The notes: generated by a model not told the origin, from the letters alone. A DNA stretch of 61,572 nucleotides from Streptococcus sp. (GCA_030528055.1 JAUMZQ010000015.1:1-61572), one strand, 5' to 3'; positions 1 through 8,770 are shown, numbered from the stretch's first letter. A program made the numbers and translations.

Positions 1-2031
1 AGTAAATCCTCTCTCCGTCGGAGTAAAGTCCCCTTCAAAGTCACATTGATAACAACGATCGATTGGAGTATTGGTTCCTAGATAACCTACGCGATCATAA
101 GCATAATCCCAAACTGCCTCTAATGCCTTAGGATTTTGTTGAAGAACAGGATACTCACAATAGTGAATAAAACCACCAGAGGCTCCTGCTTCTGGGTAAG
201 CTTTTTCAAAATCCAATTTTTCAAAAGGTGTCGGATTTTTTCGGATGTCGTAGTGGAAAGAATTTGTATAATATTCTTTGTCTGTGATATCTGCAACAAG
301 ACCAAATTTTTCTGTGTCTAGACGACAAAAGCGATCTGTTAAACTTTCAGACGGTGTTGAATAAAGAGAGAAGTGGTAATCATATTGTTCAGACCATTCT
401 TCTACCCGACGTTTCATATCCTTGACAATAGCTAGAGTAAAGGCTTTAGCTGCTGGATTTTTCTCCCAGTTTCCACCATAAAATACTGTGGCTACCTCAT
501 ACAGACCAATGAAACCTAATGAGACTGTTGCTCTCCTATGAGTAAAGAGCTGATCTACCTGATCATATTTTCCCAAACGTTTCCCAAAAGCTCCATATTG
601 GTAAAGAATTGGAGCATTGGTAGGACTAGCTTCTTTGGTTCTTTCGACTCGATAGACTAGAGCGTCCTCTGCAATATTCATTCGTTCATTAAAGATACTC
701 CAAAACTTATCAACATCTCCTTCAGATTCTAAAGCAATTCTTGGAAGATTGACTGTTACAACTCCTAGATTCATTCTGCCTGCATTCACTTCTCTACCAT
801 CAGCATCTTTCCAACCTTGTAGAAAAGAACGGCATCCCATCGGAACTTTAAAAGAACCTGTTAAATCAATGATTTTATCATAAGACAAAACATCTGGATA
901 CATTCGTTTGGTTGCGCACTCCAGTGCCAATTCTTTGATATCGTAATTAGGACTGTCAGCTTCTAAATTTAAACCACGTTTCAACGTAAATATTAACTTT
1001 GGAAAAATAGCTGTGCGATGCTCGCTTCCCAACCCTTTAATCCGAATTTGCAAAATGGCCTTTTGAATTTCCCTTTCAAAACGGTTGGTTCCTAGACCAA
1101 ATCCAAGTGAAGTAAACGGTGTTTGCCCATTAGAAGTAAATAAAGTATTAATTTCATACTCCAATGATTGCATGGCATCATAGATGTCTTTTTTTGTTTT
1201 TTTCCATGCATATTCTTCTTGTTTACCGTCTACGACCCATTCTTTCGCTTCCTTAAGATGTTTTTTATAGTTGATTTCTGCATAAGGAGCTAACACCTGA
1301 TCAATACGATCGGCAGAGCAACCACCATACTGGCTAGAAGCAACATTCGCAATTATCTGCGAAATTTGAGCTGTCGCAGTTTGAATGGATTTTGGACTCT
1401 CCACTTCGGCATTTCCTATTTTAAAACCATTTGCTAGCATATTTTCAAAATCAATGAGACAACAATTGGTCATGGGACTATAAGGGCTATAGTCCAAGTC
1501 ATGGTAGTGAATATCTCCTTTTTGGTGTGCATTCGCCACATGAGCTGGCAACATCTTCAGTCCTATCGCTTTCCCTACAATCCCTGCCGTCAAATCTCGT
1601 TGCGTGTTAAACACATCACTATCTTTATTAGCATTCTCATGAACAAGAGTCTGATCTTTACTAAGGAGCTTATCAATCGTAACGTTAATATCAGTTGCTT
1701 TTGAACGTTCAAAATCTCTATTTGTACGGTAAGCAATGTAGTGTTCGGCAATTGCATATTCTTTAGCATTCAACAACTCGTGCTCTACGATATTTTGAAT
1801 TTCGTAAATTTTGACGTATTTGCTAAAACGATTCGAAATCTCAGCTACAACCCTATTTGTAACGTTCTCTAATTTTGATTCTAATATAGGATTAAGACTT
1901 TCAACTTCTTGAGCAGCTCTCAAGAGTGCTTTGTAGATTTTTGTAACATCAAAATTCACTCTACGACCATCGCGTTTTTCTACATAGATAGTTAGAGTTC
2001 TTTCAAATTGTTTTTCTTGTAAAATCATCAT
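1..2031 (-). CDS. nrdD: Anaerobic ribonucleoside-triphosphate reductase, large subunit (3' end outside window)
   Basis: Reduces ribonucleoside triphosphates to deoxyribonucleotides without oxygen, using a glycyl radical made by NrdG. The minus frame is open from an ATG pair at 2031/2028 to the window edge, about 677 codons. An ATP-cone-like N-terminus (KRDGRRVNFDVTKIYKALLRA) is visible. Near the edge, RCYQCDFEGDF gives the first cysteine pair of the C-terminal zinc site. The glycyl-radical loop and stop lie beyond position 1. The Shine-Dalgarno AGAGGA sits just upstream of the ATGs. Transcription should start from the NrdR-box promoter at 2069-2147. Identity is secure; which of the two adjacent ATGs is used is open. 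Confidence 0.95.
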   Translation of the reverse strand, partial: MMILQEKQFERTLTIYVEKRDGRRVNFDVTKIYKALLRAAQEVESLNPILESKLENVTNRVVAEISNRFSKYVKIYEIQNIVEHELLNAKEYAIAEHYIAYRTNRDFERSKATDINVTIDKLLSKDQTLVHENANKDSDVFNTQRDLTAGIVGKAIGLKMLPAHVANAHQKGDIHYHDLDYSPYSPMTNCCLIDFENMLANGFKIGNAEVESPKSIQTATAQISQIIANVASSQYGGCSADRIDQVLAPYAEINYKKHLKEAKEWVVDGKQEEYAWKKTKKDIYDAMQSLEYEINTLFTSNGQTPFTSLGFGLGTNRFEREIQKAILQIRIKGLGSEHRTAIFPKLIFTLKRGLNLEADSPNYDIKELALECATKRMYPDVLSYDKIIDLTGSFKVPMGCRSFLQGWKDADGREVNAGRMNLGVVTVNLPRIALESEGDVDKFWSIFNERMNIAEDALVYRVERTKEASPTNAPILYQYGAFGKRLGKYDQVDQLFTHRRATVSLGFIGLYEVATVFYGGNWEKNPAAKAFTLAIVKDMKRRVEEWSEQYDYHFSLYSTPSESLTDRFCRLDTEKFGLVADITDKEYYTNSFHYDIRKNPTPFEKLDFEKAYPEAGASGGFIHYCEYPVLQQNPKALEAVWDYAYDRVGYLGTNTPIDRCYQCDFEGDFTPTERGFT

Positions 2032-2068
2032 TCCACATCCTCTTCTCAAACTATTTTGTCTAAGAAAC

Positions 2069-2147
2069 ATTATATCACTCACATAAAAAAAATCAATATG
2101 TTGTGTAAAATTTATAAAAATTTTATTTCATACACAACATATTGATT
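2069..2147 (-). promoter_or_regulatory. nrdD promoter with paired NrdR boxes
   Basis: On the minus strand a TATAAT (2069-2074) and TTGATT (2091-2096) are 16 bp apart, upstream of nrdD. Two 17-bp arms, AATCAATATGTTGTGTA (2091-2107) and its exact reverse complement (2131-2147), flank an AT-rich 23-bp centre. Each arm matches the known NrdR box acaCwAtATaTwGtgt at about 13 of 16 positions. The box starts are 41 bp apart, about four helical turns, as expected for cooperative NrdR binding. The proximal box covers the -35, which suits repression when dNTPs are plentiful. The repeat could also act as a weak terminator for the gene ending at 2150, but it has no run of Ts. Confidence 0.75.
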
Positions 2148-2149
2148 TA

Positions 2150-3679
2150 TTACTTAAGTTGATATAACTTGAAATGAGTTAGTTTTAAATCTGTTTCCTG
2201 ATAATCGGATGATAATTTTTGTTTGACTTCTGATGAGACGGACACTTGGTTATTAACCAAAATAAATTTCGGTTTAGCTGTCGCTAAATTATCTTGTAAA
2301 CGAATCTGGTTTTCCTTTGTTCCTTTATAAAGAGTTGGAGACAAAAGTGGGACTGCTGACAAACGGTTGCTTTCTTTATATAAGCTACTAGTCGTATCCC
2401 AAGCGTAAATTTTTTCTTTTTCTGTACTATTTTTTTGAATATACTGAGCAGCTTGATTTCTCTCGCTTGAAACACTATTTGATAAGATATACTCTTGAAC
2501 CAATGGATAGCCTATGAGGTAAACCATCGCTATAATCGGTAAAAAGAATTGACCAGTCAAGTAGCGTGACCATATAGAAATTTCACGACGATTCCTACGA
2601 TGGCGCCCTGCTGATTTTCCTTCTCCTTTATTGAACCATAATGCTAAGAGAATAATGATATAAGGTAGCATTGGTAATAATTGATAACTTCCTTGCTCTG
2701 GCAAAGCAATCGCTAAAACAAAACTAGTCAATACTCCAAAAAAACTAATGAAACGTAAAATGGGGGTGACCATATTTTTTTCTTTTGACGAAAAATTAGC
2801 AATAAAAGCTGTTCCAAATCCTAAGCCGATAAACAAAAGACCGTAATAGAGCAAATTGCTCAACCAGTAGCTTCCAGTTAAATTGAAGGCACTAATAGCA
2901 TAGGTCACTTGATTGATGGCACGATCAAATGTAGCATTCCAAACAGCATAATAGCCTAAAGGATAAAAGATTAGAGAAAAACCCAGTAGAGAGGCTAAAA
3001 ATTGATACAATCCTCGAGCAATATGTTTAGAAATAATGTTATAAACGAAGAGCATAAGTGTTGTCAAAATATAAAACACCACACTAAAAAGTGGCTCAAT
3101 CATAAAAGATAGAGCTGCGAACATTCCAAATGCTACAAAAAGACCATCATTGATATCTCCTTTTAAGTAACGCACTAAGAAGTTCATACTCCAAAAAATA
3201 AGTGGGAAAGCAAATAAAATCGAATAAAAACCACCAAAACCGATTAGAAATACTAATAGATAAAAAAGATGGAGAACATTTCCTATCACATTAGTTTTTA
3301 TCTCTAATTGATTTAAGGTTTTGCAAAGAAAAACTCCAGACAAGTAAAATAAGATAGCCTGAAAGAGAAGCAATAGCACTGAACCAAACACTAAGCTTCC
3401 GAGCCAACTAATAAAATAAAATAATAAACCACTATTGGCATAAAAATGATAATAAGGAACTTGTCCTTGTGGCATTACCCAAGCAGCATAAAGATTCTGT
3501 GACTGCACGTTTGTTGATAAATGGGCCAAAAAAGGATTTAATACGCTAAAAGCACTTAGAATGATACTCCAGATAAGCAATAGAAAAATGGGAGTCGGAT
3601 AAGATTTCAACTTTTTCCTATCCCTCTCTGAAATTCTTCCAGAATGTTCTATTTCTTTTTCATTTTCCACATCATACAT
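2150..3679 (-). CDS. Polytopic membrane protein, Ccs4-like (competence-induced family)
   Basis: 509 residues from ATG 3679 (MYDVENEKE), chosen because AAGGAG lies upstream with suitable spacing; a longer reading would start outside this context. A charged N-terminus (about 35 residues) is followed by roughly ten hydrophobic segments to about residue 390. A basic loop (GRHRRNRREISIWSRY), another membrane helix and a C-terminal extracytoplasmic domain of about 110 residues follow. The layout recalls glycosyltransferase-39/DUF2142-like membrane proteins, but I see no catalytic motif. In S. pneumoniae the same slot between nrdD and cls holds competence-induced Ccs4. A cin-box-like site at 3886-3893 drives the 48-residue ORF just upstream, so co-induction during competence is likely. 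Function unknown. Confidence 0.75.
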   Translation of the reverse strand: MYDVENEKEIEHSGRISERDRKKLKSYPTPIFLLLIWSIILSAFSVLNPFLAHLSTNVQSQNLYAAWVMPQGQVPYYHFYANSGLLFYFISWLGSLVFGSVLLLLFQAILFYLSGVFLCKTLNQLEIKTNVIGNVLHLFYLLVFLIGFGGFYSILFAFPLIFWSMNFLVRYLKGDINDGLFVAFGMFAALSFMIEPLFSVVFYILTTLMLFVYNIISKHIARGLYQFLASLLGFSLIFYPLGYYAVWNATFDRAINQVTYAISAFNLTGSYWLSNLLYYGLLFIGLGFGTAFIANFSSKEKNMVTPILRFISFFGVLTSFVLAIALPEQGSYQLLPMLPYIIILLALWFNKGEGKSAGRHRRNRREISIWSRYLTGQFFLPIIAMVYLIGYPLVQEYILSNSVSSERNQAAQYIQKNSTEKEKIYAWDTTSSLYKESNRLSAVPLLSPTLYKGTKENQIRLQDNLATAKPKFILVNNQVSVSSEVKQKLSSDYQETDLKLTHFKLYQLK

Positions 3680-3717
3680 AAATAAGATTCTCCTTGAATT
3701 CAGTCTTATATAGTATA

Positions 3718-3864
3718 TCAAAATCCTTTCTTTCTGTCAGCTTTATCCTTTATTCTCTCTATTTTTTTACAATTTTTCGCTACTTGCTCCAATTCTCGAA
3801 AACGCAAATATTTCTTCTGATGATAAAAGGGATTTTTAGTTAACCTTTGTTGCAAACCTTCCAT
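3718..3864 (-). CDS. Small basic protein, 48 aa, upstream of ccs4-like gene
   Basis: ATG 3864 (MEGLQQRLTKNPFYHQKKYL), stop TGA at 3718-3720. It is highly basic (many K/R), with no signal peptide or membrane helix. AAAGGA lies 7 nt before this ATG. An in-frame ATG at 3894 with AGGAG would give 58 residues, but the cin-box-like TGCGAATA (3893-3886) overlaps that start, so a SigX transcript would support only the 48-residue form. It lies 39 nt ahead of the Ccs4-like gene. S. pneumoniae also has a small hypothetical gene here. Function not recognised. Confidence 0.6.
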   Translation of the reverse strand: MEGLQQRLTKNPFYHQKKYLRFRELEQVAKNCKKIERIKDKADRKKGF

Positions 3865-3885
3865 AAAAATATCCTTTATTTTTAT

Positions 3886-3893
3886 TATTCGCA
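3886..3893 (-). promoter_or_regulatory. cin-box (SigX/ComX) candidate for the ccs4 unit
   Basis: Minus strand TGCGAATA followed by ATAAAAAT. It matches the streptococcal cin-box TNCGAATA and shares its 3' flank with the sites before cinA (TACGAATAGTAAAAT) and lytF (TACGAATAATAAAAT). It lies 22 bp before the ATG of the 48-aa gene. Confidence 0.6.
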
Positions 3894-3960
3894 TTTTTCT
3901 CCTATTAATCTAGTCTTTTCAACATTTAAGAAAGCTCTAAAGGGAAATGATGAACTTTAC

Positions 3961-3987
3961 AAAAAAGCCTGAGAAATTCTCAGACTT
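3961..3987 (-). terminator. Terminator after cls
   Basis: Minus strand GTCTGAGA-ATT-TCTCAGGC hairpin followed by six Ts, immediately after the cls stop. It separates cls from the competence unit downstream. Confidence 0.75.
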
Positions 3988-3988
3988 T

Positions 3989-5524
3989 TTATAACATAGG
4001 AGCAAACATCTGCATTATTTCTTTGATCAAGCGGGTATACCAGGTACTTTTGATGGTTTCTGATGAAATTTCTTTTGAAACACTAAAGATATTATCAAAA
4101 TCCTTTTTAATTTCAGGTATTACTTCTGTCTGATACATCAATACAGCATTTTCATAATGGTGAACTAAACTGCGATAATCAAAATTAATAGTTCCCACTA
4201 CCGCAAATTCATCATCTGCTATAACATGCTTGCTGTGGATAAATCCCGGAGTATATTCATAGATTTTAACTCCTGCCTCCATCAAGTCGGGATAGGCTCC
4301 ACGAGTGACAATTTGAATTAATTTTTTATCAGGAATAAAAGGGGTAACAATACGAACATCCACACCGCGCATAGCAGCGTTCTTAATGTCTTCTGTTAAA
4401 TCATAATCAATAATCAAATAAGGTGTCGTGATATAAACATAGTCAGTCGCTTGATTTAGAATGTTCTGATAAACAGCCTTTCCAACTGGGGCCTTATACA
4501 TTGGTTTTGGACCGCTCCCATAAGGAATACAAAGACCTTTTGCCTCGACAGGTTTATTTTCTAAATGATAACGATCAAAATCACGAATTTCACCACGATT
4601 AATATACCAGTTCAAAAGAAAGAGCCGGGTCAGAGATTTCACCGCGCGACCATCTAAACGTACTCCTCCATCTTTCCAATGTCCAAAACGAACAACTTGA
4701 TTGATATACTCATCTGCCAAATTCACTCCACCAGTATAGCCGATTTGTCCGTCAATCACTAGGATTTTACGGTGATCACGATTATTATAAGTTACAGTCA
4801 TTCGAGGAATCACTTTGTTGAATTTATGAGCATTGATTCCCAACTGATGTAACTTTCTGGTATAATCTCCTGGTAAAGTAGCCATACAACCAATATCGTC
4901 ATATAATAATTTTATTTCAACACCTTGAGCAACTTTTTCAATTAAAATATCCAAAATGCTATTCCATAGCAATCCCTCTTCAATGATATAAAATTCTAAG
5001 AAAATAAATTTCTGAGCTGACCGTAAATCTTTCAACATCTCAGCATACATGTCTTCGCCCAAGGGAAAGTAGCGACATGATGTACCGTCATAAACATCTG
5101 CATTATGATCCATAGTAAGTAGAGACTTGACAATACCAAACGCAGATTTATTATCTTTTTTGAGTTGAAGTCTGAGCTCATAGCTATTATCCTCTCGAAA
5201 TTTCATAGAATCCATCTTTTTTAATTGATTCATTTCTTTCTTAGATAATCGCCGTTCTCCCAACATCAAATAAAGTAAAAAACCAAAAATAGGAATAACC
5301 GCAATCAAAATCCATGTTACTTTACTTTCTGGTGGCATATTTCTATTGACGATGGCCAAAATAGTAGCAAAATAGAAAAATAAAATGAGTAAGACAGAGA
5401 GCCAGTTAGGAGCAAAGCTATTAAAATAGAAAAAGGCTACAAAAACAAAACAAAATTCTAGCAACATGATAATGATGCTAAATCCATATTTTGACATCAA
5501 TAAACGAAGTTTTCTGAAATTCAT
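3989..5524 (-). CDS. cls: Cardiolipin synthase (two HKD motifs)
   Basis: 511 residues. Joins two phosphatidylglycerol molecules into cardiolipin at the membrane. Two N-terminal membrane helices (about residues 13-33 and 37-57) plus a third (about 70-88) precede two phospholipase-D domains. Their HKD motifs are HRKILVIDGQIGYTGG in the middle and HSKHVIADDEFAVVGTINFD near the C-terminus, both complete. Length fits bacterial ClsA-type enzymes. The start has GGAGAGAGG just upstream. It has its own promoter (5554-5582) and terminator (3961-3987), so it is probably monocistronic. Confidence 0.93.
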   Translation of the reverse strand: MNFRKLRLLMSKYGFSIIIMLLEFCFVFVAFFYFNSFAPNWLSVLLILFFYFATILAIVNRNMPPESKVTWILIAVIPIFGFLLYLMLGERRLSKKEMNQLKKMDSMKFREDNSYELRLQLKKDNKSAFGIVKSLLTMDHNADVYDGTSCRYFPLGEDMYAEMLKDLRSAQKFIFLEFYIIEEGLLWNSILDILIEKVAQGVEIKLLYDDIGCMATLPGDYTRKLHQLGINAHKFNKVIPRMTVTYNNRDHRKILVIDGQIGYTGGVNLADEYINQVVRFGHWKDGGVRLDGRAVKSLTRLFLLNWYINRGEIRDFDRYHLENKPVEAKGLCIPYGSGPKPMYKAPVGKAVYQNILNQATDYVYITTPYLIIDYDLTEDIKNAAMRGVDVRIVTPFIPDKKLIQIVTRGAYPDLMEAGVKIYEYTPGFIHSKHVIADDEFAVVGTINFDYRSLVHHYENAVLMYQTEVIPEIKKDFDNIFSVSKEISSETIKSTWYTRLIKEIMQMFAPML

Positions 5525-5553
5525 CCTCTCTCCTAACTTATTTTTCTATTTTT

Positions 5554-5582
5554 AGTATAACATAACTCGAAACGAAGTCCAA
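5554..5582 (-). promoter_or_regulatory. cls promoter
   Basis: Minus strand TTGGAC (5577-5582), 17-bp spacer, TATACT (5554-5559), about 30 bp before the cls start codon. Confidence 0.65.
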
Positions 5583-5592
5583 TCCTACCTTA

Positions 5593-5636
5593 AAAAACAA
5601 GAATGAAATCTATCATAAGAGAAGGATTTCATTCTT
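5593..5636 (-). terminator. Terminator after the 158-aa lipoprotein gene
   Basis: Minus strand AAGAATGAAATC ... GATTTCATTCTT, a perfect 12-bp stem, then G and six Ts. It lies 11 bp after the lipoprotein stop. Confidence 0.85.
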
Positions 5637-5647
5637 TACATCAAGTT

Positions 5648-6124
5648 TTATTGCTTCGTAAAAACAATCGTATCATTCTCATCAGATTCTTGAGAAATAT
5701 CCTCAATAGTTAGCTGATTCCCATCAATCCGATAGCGCTCTACATCATCCCCTATCACAATCGTTTGATTCGTTGGGTCAATTTCTACCTTCTCTACTTC
5801 TTTTTCTCCATCATTTTCTTCTTTAGTTAGAGTTCCTTTGTTTTCTGATAGAGTCAGGGTCAATTTTTCATCTTCATGAACAGCAGTATACGTTCCATCT
5901 AATTCAGACGCTTTCATTTCCTCGCTAGAATTACTTGCATTTCCTGAACTCATGCTATCTGAAGTCGATGAGCCTGAACTAGAAGACATTTTGCTAGTGC
6001 TAGAGCTCATTTGTTCTTTACTAGATTCTTTTGTGTTATTTTGATTGGAAGAACCACAAGCTGTCAGGGCAATAACTGACAAAACTCCTACCAATAAAAT
6101 AGATATTTTTTTGAAATTAGTCAT
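5648..6124 (-). CDS. Small surface lipoprotein, unknown function
   Basis: 158 residues from ATG 6124 (MTNFKKIS), preceded by AAAAGGAG; an upstream TTG would sit on the ribosome-binding site and is rejected. The signal peptide ends in a lipobox (ALTAC), so the protein should be lipidated by Lgt and anchored outside the membrane. A Ser/Met/Asn-rich linker (about residues 25-70) leads to a compact acidic beta-rich C-terminal domain of about 85 residues. S. pneumoniae has a similar gene between folC and cls. The locus ends with a strong terminator and starts with a palindromic promoter (6206-6224). Family not recognised. Confidence 0.75.
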   Translation of the reverse strand: MTNFKKISILLVGVLSVIALTACGSSNQNNTKESSKEQMSSSTSKMSSSSGSSTSDSMSSGNASNSSEEMKASELDGTYTAVHEDEKLTLTLSENKGTLTKEENDGEKEVEKVEIDPTNQTIVIGDDVERYRIDGNQLTIEDISQESDENDTIVFTKQ

Positions 6125-6205
6125 TTTTTCTCCTTTTATCAACAAGTTATCATAAAATATTCACTAAAATTAAAAGACATCTTCTAAATTTATCAAATAT
6201 TTTAT

Positions 6206-6224
6206 AGTATGATTATATCATACT
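6206..6224 (-). promoter_or_regulatory. Promoter with perfect 8-bp dyad (possible operator)
   Basis: AGTATGAT-TAT-ATCATACT is a perfect 8-bp inverted repeat with a 3-bp centre. The minus-strand TATAAT (-10) lies inside it, with no clear -35. It lies about 82 bp before the lipoprotein start. A repressor bound here would cover the -10. The regulator is not known. Confidence 0.4.
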
Positions 6225-6246
6225 TGTTTTATATCGTCTCTCTGTC

Positions 6247-7497
6247 TTATTCTTTTCTGGCTTTTTCTCTTTTCATTAGGTAATCACGCGCTTCAGCGAT
6301 AAAGTAAAGAGAACCTGTAATAAATAAAAGCTCCGCTGGATTTTTACGGGATTGAAATTCCTTCATAAAGGAGCGATAGTCATCAGTATAAGGTAGGGAA
6401 CCTGCCTCTGCTTCTTCTAGAGAGGAGGGATCGTCAAACCTTGTAACAAGCAAGTGAGCACTAGGCAACTCCTTTTGTAAATAGTCAAGCATTTGAGAGT
6501 AATCTTTTCGTTTTAAAGCTCCAAATAAAATAGTCGACTGGCAATTTTTTTGTTCTTTGATAAACTCTACCAATCGCTCCAAAGCAGGTAAATTGTGAGC
6601 TCCATCTAGATAAATCCCTTTTTTAATTTCTTCCAGTCTTCCTGCCCAATGCGTCCGACTTAAAGCTAGAGAGATTTGTTCTGGATTTATTTCCCAATGT
6701 TGCTCTAACATCATTAAATAAAATGCTTGTAACGCAACTCCCGCATTCTCTTCCTGGTATTTTCCTTTCAAACCTAAATTTATTTCGTGTAATACTAGAT
6801 CATGATTGGTAAAACAATTTGATTGGAAGGAAAAGTCCCGTCCATACTCATATATCATTACTCCCAACTCTTGTGCTTTTTCTTGACAAATAGGTAGCGC
6901 TATAGTTGGTAAAGGCCCAATAACAGCTTTCTTTCCTGTTTTAAAAATCCCTGTCTTTTGTTCTGTAATAGCTGCTATAGAATTGCCTAAGGTCTCTTGA
7001 TGATCTAGTCCGACAGAAGTTATGACAGCAATATCACCTGTAACAATATTTGTCGTATCTAAAAGACCACCAATACCAACTTCAATTAAAGCAAGGTCAA
7101 TCTGTTGTTCTTTAAAATACAGAAGAGCCAGCAAGGTTAGGATTTCAAAGTAAGAGAGTTGATCTTGTGTTTTTAATAAATCGATTTCCATACTCTGAAT
7201 AATCTGACCAATACGGATAAAATCTTCCTCTGATATGGGAACACTATTAATGCAGATTCGATCACGTACATTTACCATATGAGGAGAGGTAAAACTTCCT
7301 ACTCTTTTCCCTTGTCCACTGAACAAACAAGACATGAAAGCAATGGTCGAACCTTTGCCATTTGTTCCTGTAACATGAATACTAGGAAAACTATCCTCAG
7401 GATTGTCTAATAATCGAGTCGCTTGTTTGATTCTATCTAAGCCTGAACGGAAATTTAGACCAATCCGACTAGTTAACCACTTTTCAATTTCATTCAT
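6247..7497 (-). CDS. folC: Folylpolyglutamate synthase / dihydrofolate synthase
   Basis: 416 residues from ATG 7497 (MNEIEKWL). Adds glutamate to dihydropteroate and to folates, using ATP. The Mur-ligase-type P-loop VTGTNGKGST is near residue 45. SVGLDHQETLG and EVGIGGLLDTTN match the metal and substrate regions of the family, and the C-terminal domain carries YLDGAHN. Length is typical. A GTG 9 bp upstream is possible but less likely. The start is overlapped by the end of an 18-codon ORF (7490-7546) with a strong ribosome-binding site, suggesting translational coupling. Confidence 0.93.
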   Translation of the reverse strand: MNEIEKWLTSRIGLNFRSGLDRIKQATRLLDNPEDSFPSIHVTGTNGKGSTIAFMSCLFSGQGKRVGSFTSPHMVNVRDRICINSVPISEEDFIRIGQIIQSMEIDLLKTQDQLSYFEILTLLALLYFKEQQIDLALIEVGIGGLLDTTNIVTGDIAVITSVGLDHQETLGNSIAAITEQKTGIFKTGKKAVIGPLPTIALPICQEKAQELGVMIYEYGRDFSFQSNCFTNHDLVLHEINLGLKGKYQEENAGVALQAFYLMMLEQHWEINPEQISLALSRTHWAGRLEEIKKGIYLDGAHNLPALERLVEFIKEQKNCQSTILFGALKRKDYSQMLDYLQKELPSAHLLVTRFDDPSSLEEAEAGSLPYTDDYRSFMKEFQSRKNPAELLFITGSLYFIAEARDYLMKREKARKE

Positions 7498-7546
7498 CTT
7501 TTTCACCTAATAAAAAAGGAGATGAGCTAAATTCTTCTTGAATCAT
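7490..7546 (-). CDS. 18-aa ORF overlapping the folC start (possible leader peptide)
   Basis: MIQEEFSSSPFLLGEKDE, ATG at 7546, TGA at 7492-7490. A strong purine-rich AGAGGAGAGAG precedes the ATG, stronger than the site of folC itself. Its last codons overlap the folC start (ATGAATGA), so ribosomes ending here could restart on folC. Upstream, GGACTGAAAAGTCC (about 7563-7580) can form a small hairpin. No homology is recognised. Coding is inferred from the ribosome-binding site and overlap only. Confidence 0.35.
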   Translation of the reverse strand: MIQEEFSSSPFLLGEKDE

Positions 7547-7713
7547 AACTCTCTCCTCTCTACTTTTTAGGACTTTTCAGTCCCTCTACATTAATTACTC
7601 ATACTTGAAAGTTCTAACCTTTAATTAGAATAGAATATCATTTCTTCACTCTGGAATGTTTTATAGATTTTAAATAACGCTGCTACTATCGTTCACAGTT
7701 TATTAGAAGCTAT

Positions 7714-8019
7714 CTACTCTTCCATGAAACTGTTAAAAACTTCTTCAATCATATTCCACTCAGAATCGGAATCTTCTGGAATCGGCTGCAAATCACCTTC
7801 TGTGCCATCTTCATTTTCAGTAAATGAGTAGGCTTGGATTTCTACCTCACCATTTTCGTCTTCTTCCACATTTGCCGGAATAAGAAGTACATAATTTTTA
7901 CCAAATTCTTCTTTTCCGTCAATGGTCAAAAGAATTTCAAAGAGAGTCTCGTTTCCTTGGTCATCTACCAAAGTAATCAATTCTCGTTCTTCGTGCTCAT
8001 GTTCATGATCATGTGTCAT
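7714..8019 (-). CDS. DUF1292 (YrzB-like) protein
   Basis: 101 residues, very acidic. A His/Glu-rich start ([17 protein letters not shown]) is followed by the DUF1292 core ([17 protein letters not shown] ... NYVLLIPA). The neighbours IreB and RuvX are the usual Firmicutes context. Soluble cytoplasmic protein of unknown role. The His-Asp-Glu start could bind metal, which is only an inference. Between this gene and the 18-codon ORF upstream of folC, about 167 bp hold nothing else I can name. Confidence 0.85.
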   Translation of the reverse strand: MTHDHEHEHEERELITLVDDQGNETLFEILLTIDGKEEFGKNYVLLIPANVEEDENGEVEIQAYSFTENEDGTEGDLQPIPEDSDSEWNMIEEVFNSFMEE

Positions 8020-8054
8020 TTTGTTTCTTCCTCTACTGCTTTCTAAATTGTCTT

Positions 8055-8474
8055 CTAAAAATTTCGATCTAAATAGTTTTGTAAAATCAACTGTGCCGCC
8101 AATTTATCAATAACTTTTTTTCTCTTATTTCGACTGATATCTGCCTGTTCAATTAACATCCTCTCTGCAGCAACGGTCGTTAACCGTTCATCTTGATATT
8201 CCACAGGAAGCTGAAAAAGTTTAGCAATCTTTTCACCGTAAAACTGGCTAGCCTCTACTCGAGGGCCACTTGTATTGTTCATGTTTTTAGGCAACCCAAC
8301 TACGAACTTATCTACATTGTATTGTTCAACAAGCTCTCCTAATCGTTTCAGACCGAATTCGTTCTTTTCTTCGTCAATCTTGATAATTTCAAGACCTTGT
8401 GCGGTAAAACCAAGGGGATCGCTAATCGCTACACCCACAGTTTTGGAACCCACATCCAATCCCATAATTCTCAT
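8055..8474 (-). CDS. ruvX: RuvX/YqgF, Holliday-junction-resolvase-like nuclease
   Basis: 139 residues. An RNase H-like fold starts with [20 protein letters not shown], which carries the first catalytic Asp; [13 protein letters not shown] and YQDERLTT match the family's inner motifs. The family processes pre-16S rRNA ends and may act on recombination intermediates. The start overlaps the IreB stop as TAATG, so the two are translated together. Confidence 0.92.
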   Translation of the reverse strand: MRIMGLDVGSKTVGVAISDPLGFTAQGLEIIKIDEEKNEFGLKRLGELVEQYNVDKFVVGLPKNMNNTSGPRVEASQFYGEKIAKLFQLPVEYQDERLTTVAAERMLIEQADISRNKRKKVIDKLAAQLILQNYLDRNF

Positions 8475-8740
8475 TAAAGGTCAATACCTTGCCCTTTCAA
8501 ATAGTAACGAACCAACTCTTCAACGATTTCATCACGCTCATACTTCCGAATTTGATTTCTGGCATTGTTGTAGCGAGGTACATACGCAGGATCACCACTG
8601 AGTACGTATCCTACGATTTGATTGATCGGATTGTAACCTTTTTCGTTGAGCGAGTTGTATACATCTGTCAGAGTCTCGCTAATTTCCTTTTTATTTGAAT
8701 CATCAAGATTAAAACGTACTGTTTCATCTGTAAATCCCAC
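8474..8740 (-). CDS. ireB: IreB family regulatory phosphoprotein (DUF965)
   Basis: 88 residues beginning with GTG (8740), chosen because AGAGGG lies upstream and the family begins MGFTDET. The sequence [18 protein letters not shown] ... [18 protein letters not shown] is the conserved IreB core. In Enterococcus, IreB is phosphorylated by the Ser/Thr kinase IreK and modulates cephalosporin tolerance. First gene of the ireB-ruvX-DUF1292 unit, with its own promoter. Confidence 0.93.
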   Translation of the reverse strand: MGFTDETVRFNLDDSNKKEISETLTDVYNSLNEKGYNPINQIVGYVLSGDPAYVPRYNNARNQIRKYERDEIVEELVRYYLKGQGIDL

Positions 8741-8770
8741 AATTACACCCTCTTTCCTTAGAATAGGACT

